Shown: positions 59,041 through 64,000 of the stretch, piece by piece
Layout: the number at the start of each line of letters is the position of its first letter
Numbering within the stretch: position 1 is the first letter of the stretch
NCBI RefSeq assembly: GCF_033568475.1
Contig: NC_133120.1
Coordinates: forward strand, 84,586,151 to 84,650,150
Direction of reading: 5' to 3'
Length of the DNA: 64,000 nucleotides
Source: Henckelia pumila
Lineage: Eukaryota > Streptophyta > Magnoliopsida > Lamiales > Gesneriaceae
The notes under the pieces: model-generated
Databases searched by the model: none
What the model was told of the DNA's origin: nothing
Seen by the model: the letters and a program-made list of their open reading frames with translations, nothing else
Program-made: the position numbers and the translations under genes

Positions 59041-62000
59041 ATGGATGAGTTCAAAGAGGCAGAGAGTCGCATAACATCAGCTGCAGCTTTTGTGGAAGGG
59101 GGGATTCAGGATGCTTGTGATGATGCTTGTAGCATATGCCTTGAGGCCTTTTGTGATAGTGATCCTTCTACGGTGAATTCCCAATTTGCTGTTTCTTTTG
59201 CACATTTGAATCTTTATCCCTATTTTTGTATGAGTGGATTCTATCCATGAAATATGTCTGAATTGCTCCATGTAGGTAACGAGCTGCAAGCATGATTTCC
59301 ACCTTCAGTGCATTCTTGAATGGTATGCAATTGCTATTTCCTTTTCAATGACCTTTATGTGACCTCAACATAATTTACCCTTTGTTTCTAGATTACTTTT
59401 CCATACTCTTGAAATGACCTGGCATAATTTTATGCTTTATGTTCTTGTGCTATGTCCCCGTGGGGTTTTAATTTGCTTCGATACAGTTGAAATACTAATT
59501 AAGCTCAGCGCTGTTACCAAGTTATCTGTGTGGGTATGAATGAGTATCTATCAGTTAATATCTTGTTGTACTGTTTGAAATTTTGTGCCATGCCACCATC
59601 TATCTCTCATTCTTAAAATAATTGTTGTGAGAGTTAAGGCCATTATAGTGGGGGTGTTTGAGGAAAAAAGGTGGCGGAAAAGAAACTTATGCCTTTCAAT
59701 GGATGAAACAGGTGTCAAAGAAGCTCCAACTGTCCAATGTGCTGGCAATCCATCAGTTTGAAGGATCCTGTCAGGTTCATCTCTGTTCATCTTTTTATGT
59801 ACTCTTTGTCCTTGTTGTTGTGTAAGATATTGATCGAAAGGCTTAGCTGCATGCTTATTGAATTCACTAATATAGAGATACTTCAAAATAACAAATTGGA
59901 GTAAACATGTTAGTTACCTATTTGCATGGTGATACAAATAAACATGGGGTACAAGTAGTTCACCAACTTGAACTTTGGTGTGAACAAAGTGGTAGTCGAT
60001 AGCAATGCGTTTTATGCACAAATGAAAAACTAGGTTGGCAAAAAGGTATCTTGTTCCTTTCCCCGCATTGTTGCAGTCACTAGCAGGGCGGATGCATTGT
60101 TATGCCAAGTTCAAGAAGGAGAGATTTAATCTAAATTACTACAGCAGCTGTGGCAGCGACAACATGATATTCTGGTTCATTGAGTATCAAGGCTCGAGCT
60201 ATAGTTTCATTTCTTGGAGGACCAAGAGATGGCAATACTGCAAAGAAAAATCACATGAGAACTTGTGAGTTGTGATCCAGATTACTTGCGCAATCGGCAT
60301 CCGAAAAACATGAAGGCAGAATGGAGAATCTTTTGAAGGAAAATACCATGATGTAATGTTCCTACTAGATATTGAATGAGATGTTTCGCCGCCGAAGGAG
60401 TTGAGGCCAGGCAATGCATAAATAGGTTTATTTTGTTAATGCAGAAAATACCACAGTAAGAGACCATTGTTATAAGCCACTAACAATTTATCTATATTCG
60501 GTGTCTACTATTAAAACGCTACCATCATGTAACTTCGGTAAGACCAACTTACAACCCACAAGTTTCTTATCAGCTGAGTGAGGTACAAGATTCATGTACC
60601 TTTATGAAGCAGGGCATCACATCTTCCAGTGATACCTTGATGCCGACGAGGGTCCTTGAGAATATGGGAGATGCAGAGATGGGTGTAGTGATTGGTTTGA
60701 TAGAGGTAGTGGCAAGTGTTATTGGCATTGAAGGAGGTGAGAATTGGCTCTAAGTAGGTTTTGTTGAAGAGGTGGGATTCTTGATTGTTAGATAAGCAGA
60801 GGCTAGCGTTAGTGCAAAGAGATTCTCATGAAGCTCATAAACAAAGTTTTCTCGAACTTTGACAGCAGAAGCAAGTGAAGGTATTTGTCACCAAGTCCAC
60901 GAAGAATTTTGAGAGTAAGCTCATCAATATCATAGGTGGCATTCACGAGGTCATCATGACATGTTTAATGGTTTGCACATACTTTCTAATAGTTTTCTCA
61001 TCCTTCTTTGGATGTTCCATAATTATTTTAAGAGACATCATTAAGAAATGAAAGGAATATAGCACGCGTTAGAGATACGATAATGGCATTAAGAATAGGC
61101 TGATCTTGGCAAAACAAAAGACAATATTCAAGATTCAGAATTGTGCCTTTGCTTTGGTAAAGGTTGGAGATGGACAGGGATGAGGGTCGTCGACAAAGGC
61201 AACAGGATTTGTAGCCAATGAGTTTGTGAAACTGTATGCGCTAAGTGAAATAGTTCCTGTGAGTTACATTTAGTGGGGTTTGAGCAGATGTATAATCCGT
61301 AACGAATATAAAAAAATTTGAGTTCTGGTTATCCCAATAAATTTGGCAAATCTGGAGATGTCTCAACATAATGACCTTTTTGCTTCTTGTTTTTTGGTAA
61401 TGTGGTTTATTTTTATAATATTGTGGCAGTCAAGAATTGCTGGATGCGGTGGAGCAAGAGAGAAATATAAGGCTAATGCCATCAAGGAATATAACAATAT
61501 TTCGTCATCCTACGCTTGGGGATTTTGAGTTGCAGCATGTCGGTTGACTATCTTTAGTCTCTTCCAGTACTTTGATCAATTTTTATTATTTTGCTTTCTG
61601 TTTTGGTTTCATTTCTTCTCTTACTGATGCAGTTGCCAATGGGAGTGAATGATCCTGATCTTGAAGAACACATTATTCAACATTTGGCAGCTGCTGCTGC
61701 AATGGGGAGGACTCAGCGCATTGGTCGAAGTGAGGACTACAGAAATCTTTCATCTGTTCATGCTCATCCACAGTTCATGGTCTTCTCTACTCATCCCAAT
61801 GCATCATCCACTGGCAATGTTTCAGCTTCCCGAGTTCCTGGTGGATCAGAAACAGAGCCAGCTGCATCAATGCTAACCAATTCTTCAGTTCCTCTTACAG
61901 CTGTAGGAGATGAAGGCCACGTATATGTGTCTTCTTCTGTACAAAGCAATGTGATTTCAGCTTCATCATCAGGTCCTGTTACCCCAGTTGTCCACACTGG

Positions 62001-62672
62001 AATATCTAGCGATCGAAGGTGATATGCCTCCGAACTTCCAAAAATAGATTTTTAATGATGAGCAATATTGGATTGCTGATTCTAAATGATCTTTTACATA
62101 TTATGATTTCTTGTGACGTTCTATATTGCTTGTTTGTAGAAGCTTTATGACTCGGTCTTCTTTGCCAACTCAAGACAGAGCAGGGCCCTCAGAATTCCAG
62201 TCTTTCTCTGAGTCCTGGAAATCTAGACTTAATGCAATTTCAATGAAGTATGAGTTGTGCTTAAATATAGTTATCCTTGAAACAAATCAACTTCATTTTT
62301 GGTTATTGATGGCCCTTTGAGTTCGTAACTGTTCGCTTATGCTAATTTTGTCAAAGATATAAGGAGTCCATTTCAAAAAATACAAGAGGATGGAAGGAGA
62401 AACTGTTTTCAAAAGGTTCTCGAATGGCAGATATTGTCTCTGAAGTTAGGGGAGAGCCGAACCCTGGAATTGCTACTGTAACGCGCTTGATGGAACACCT
62501 TGAGACAAGAAATAACAATAGAGCTAGTTGTGCCTTGCTATCAAACGACCCCAGGAATCCTTCAGTCTTCCCACGAAGCAGCCCTGATAACCGAAACGCA
62601 CCCAACATAACACCAACACCACCAAATGCCGAAACTTCTGCTGCAATTGCCACTGGTTCAACGTCCATTTGA
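59041..62672 (+). CDS. RHF2A: RING-H2 E3 ubiquitin ligase RHF2A-like (7 coding exons)
   Basis: RHF2A is an E3 ligase; in Arabidopsis RHF1A and RHF2A act together in gametophyte cell cycle by promoting degradation of the CDK inhibitor ICK4/KRP6 (established knowledge). Coding exons: 59041-59172, 59276-59322, 59712-59774, 61430-61538, 61633-62018, 62140-62247, 62357-62672, total 1161 bases, 386 residues. A 5' UTR intron likely runs 58650-59029 (GAG|GTAATT to TACAG). The N terminus TSAAAFVEGGIQDACDDACS is strongly RHF-like. The RING-H2 finger spans exons 1-3 at residues 30-72: CSICLEAF, CKHDFHLQCILEWC, CPMCWQS. It is followed by NITIFRHPTLGDFELQHLPM. A Ser-rich middle and RYKESISK-like tail (KYKESISKNTRGWKEKLFSK) complete the match. 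Intron 3 (1.65 kb) holds a retroelement fossil. No coding defect. Confidence 0.95.
59950..61330 (-). mobile_element. Decayed antisense Ty1/copia fragment in RHF2A intron 3 (fossil)
   Basis: On the minus strand, about 61.2-60.8 kb reads like a copia gag (a TYDIDELTLKILRGLG-type stretch) and about 60.5-60.0 kb like copia RNase H (YLVGTLHHGIFLQK). No LTRs are recognised and the middle is missing, so this is an old, heavily decayed piece with many breaks. It explains most of the length of intron 3. Boundaries are approximate. Confidence 0.65.
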
Positions 62673-64000
62673 CTATGTTAGATTGTTCGGGAAGATGCAT
62701 CCTTTCTCAGCATTCCATACTTGATGGTAAAATTAAGAGCTGTTTGACTGTTTCCATTATCATTTATCATTTCTCCAGTTTTGATTTTTTTTTTAAATCC
62801 GCATTGAACTGATTTCATGTTTAGACTGCCCTCATCTGCACCAAATATGTCATGATTGTTGCTATTTCAAGTCAAGGAAGGCTAGACCGGGGTGTGGCTG
62901 TTCTTTGATTCCCAACTATGGAGGGAGGAGAATAACTTTTAATGGAAGAAGTTGGTATCACTCTCCTTTGTGAAATCATCGGCATCATGGCTGTAACTTC
63001 AGCACTTATATTTTCAGAAAGAATTTGGTCAGATATCATTTTTATGGATGCTTTTATTAATTTGATATATCAAGTTACACTTACATGAGTTACATCTGCA
63101 CCGCCACGATATTTTCCTTTAATCAAAGTTCCAAATCCATAGTAGAGAAGTTTAAGCAATGGTATGAAAAGCCATTAAAACTCCCATATTGCCTCTATAT
63201 CAATCAATAGCTATATTAATGTATGCAGCTGCCCTTGAACCCCAAATTTTCTACCGACACTCACGGGACTACATATTATAGAAAGAGAAAAAGGACAAAA
63301 ATATTGATGCGTGATAACAATGTTTTGTCAAAAAATATCCAAGAAATGACAAATAACTTTTCTTCACGTAAAACCCTTTTCGACTCCGAAAAATTGGAAT
63401 CCGAACGGTAATGTCAAATTTAAAAGTTACTCATTTCTTGCTTATAGTGCCAAAGAGAGAGATTAGATTTACCGCAAGATTTACACTTTCTATTCTTGTA
63501 TATGTATATTTTTTTCATATAAAAAGACTATAGTTATCGTACCATAAGATCGTACATATATATTTAACTATTGCTTGTTTGACTCGTTAATTAAAAACTT
63601 ATAAAATAAGTGTTGCATACATGACTCGAATTAAATACACGAGGAGAGACAAAACAGATCTTCCGGTAGGAGAAGTGTCCCTAGCTGAATTATGAGTTTT
63701 GATTCTTCAAAATTAGCTTGTGGAATTATGGTGATTAACCAAACAACACCCACACGCTCTCCACGCGCTGTTGAAGGGACGTGGACTTTAGTGGTTGGCG
63801 TAGAATCCATGCCACTTATCATTGTCCGAAAATGACAGCTGCTCTTCCACGGCCACATTCTCTTTTACCATCTTATTACCGGTTCAGTACATTGGTAAAA
63901 AATAATAGTTTTACATGGGACACATTGATTTTATCTAATTATGAGCTGCCACGTCATTCGCAGAGCACTATTTTGCGGGTGGCGTCGACTCAATCCTTAT
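62673..64000. other. Non-coding, 3' flank of RHF2A
   Basis: It holds the RHF2A 3' UTR and AT-rich spacer. Near the right edge (63770-63960) ACGT-core words (GACGTGG at about 63779, CCACGTCA at about 63951) could belong to the promoter of a gene outside the window. No coding region is supported. Confidence 0.45.

Noticed and set aside
63631-63858. 75-codon minus-strand frame near the window end
   Set aside because: No recognisable motif and no splice context; it probably belongs to non-coding flank or a promoter beyond the window.

Overview
The window is nuclear DNA of a eudicot plant. It is AT-rich, with GT-AG spliced genes whose products match well-known plant families: chloroplast 2-Cys peroxiredoxin, chloroplast mTERF, ATL RING-H2 ligase, myosin-binding protein and RHF2A. 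Intergenic DNA is long and filled with plant LTR retrotransposons and DNA transposons. I cannot name the species; an asterid is possible but unproven.

Left gene-bearing part (1-9149). A complete seven-exon 2-Cys peroxiredoxin (BAS1 type, minus strand, 706-3383) is followed by a Mutator-type MITE with a perfect 9-bp target duplication (4406-4854). Next is an intronless chloroplast mTERF of the MTEF1/SOLDAT10 type (5087-6076), then two local tandem duplications and a weak candidate for a 42-residue two-exon gene (7946-8397).

Transposon part (9150-48220). A Ty1/copia element (A, 9150-15298) sits in a TA microsatellite. Beyond it lies a Mutator-like DNA transposon (MULE, 16410-48220) with 116-bp terminal inverted repeats, a near-perfect 9-bp target duplication and a FAR1/MURA-like transposase on the minus strand. 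It also carries an RNase H-like gene fragment on the other strand. The MULE is split inside its SWIM zinc finger by a 25.7-kb insertion. That insertion is a Ty3/gypsy chromovirus (B, 19617-45324), itself split by a gag-only element with 3-kb LTRs (C, 24597-32048) and, in its 3' LTR, by a SIRE-like Ty1/copia element (D, 35272-44730). LTR divergence orders the events: A about 2.1%, B about 1.8%, D about 1.1%, C below 0.1%. Element D carries an intact extra ORF after pol. A near-palindromic repeat array and a TATA box precede that ORF, as they do in the element's own LTR.

Right gene-bearing part (48221-64000). An intronless ATL-family RING-H2 gene (minus, 48457-48963) has three W-box cores upstream. 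A TIR element of about 1 kb follows (51321-52331). Three plus-strand genes come next: a GTD-binding myosin-binding protein (54123-56177), a 106-residue membrane-anchored plant protein of unknown role (56936-57428), and the E3 ligase RHF2A (59041-62672), whose third coding intron holds a decayed antisense copia fossil.

The host genes are unrelated in function and share no pathway beyond the two chloroplast proteins. The coherent story is the layered history of transposon insertions.
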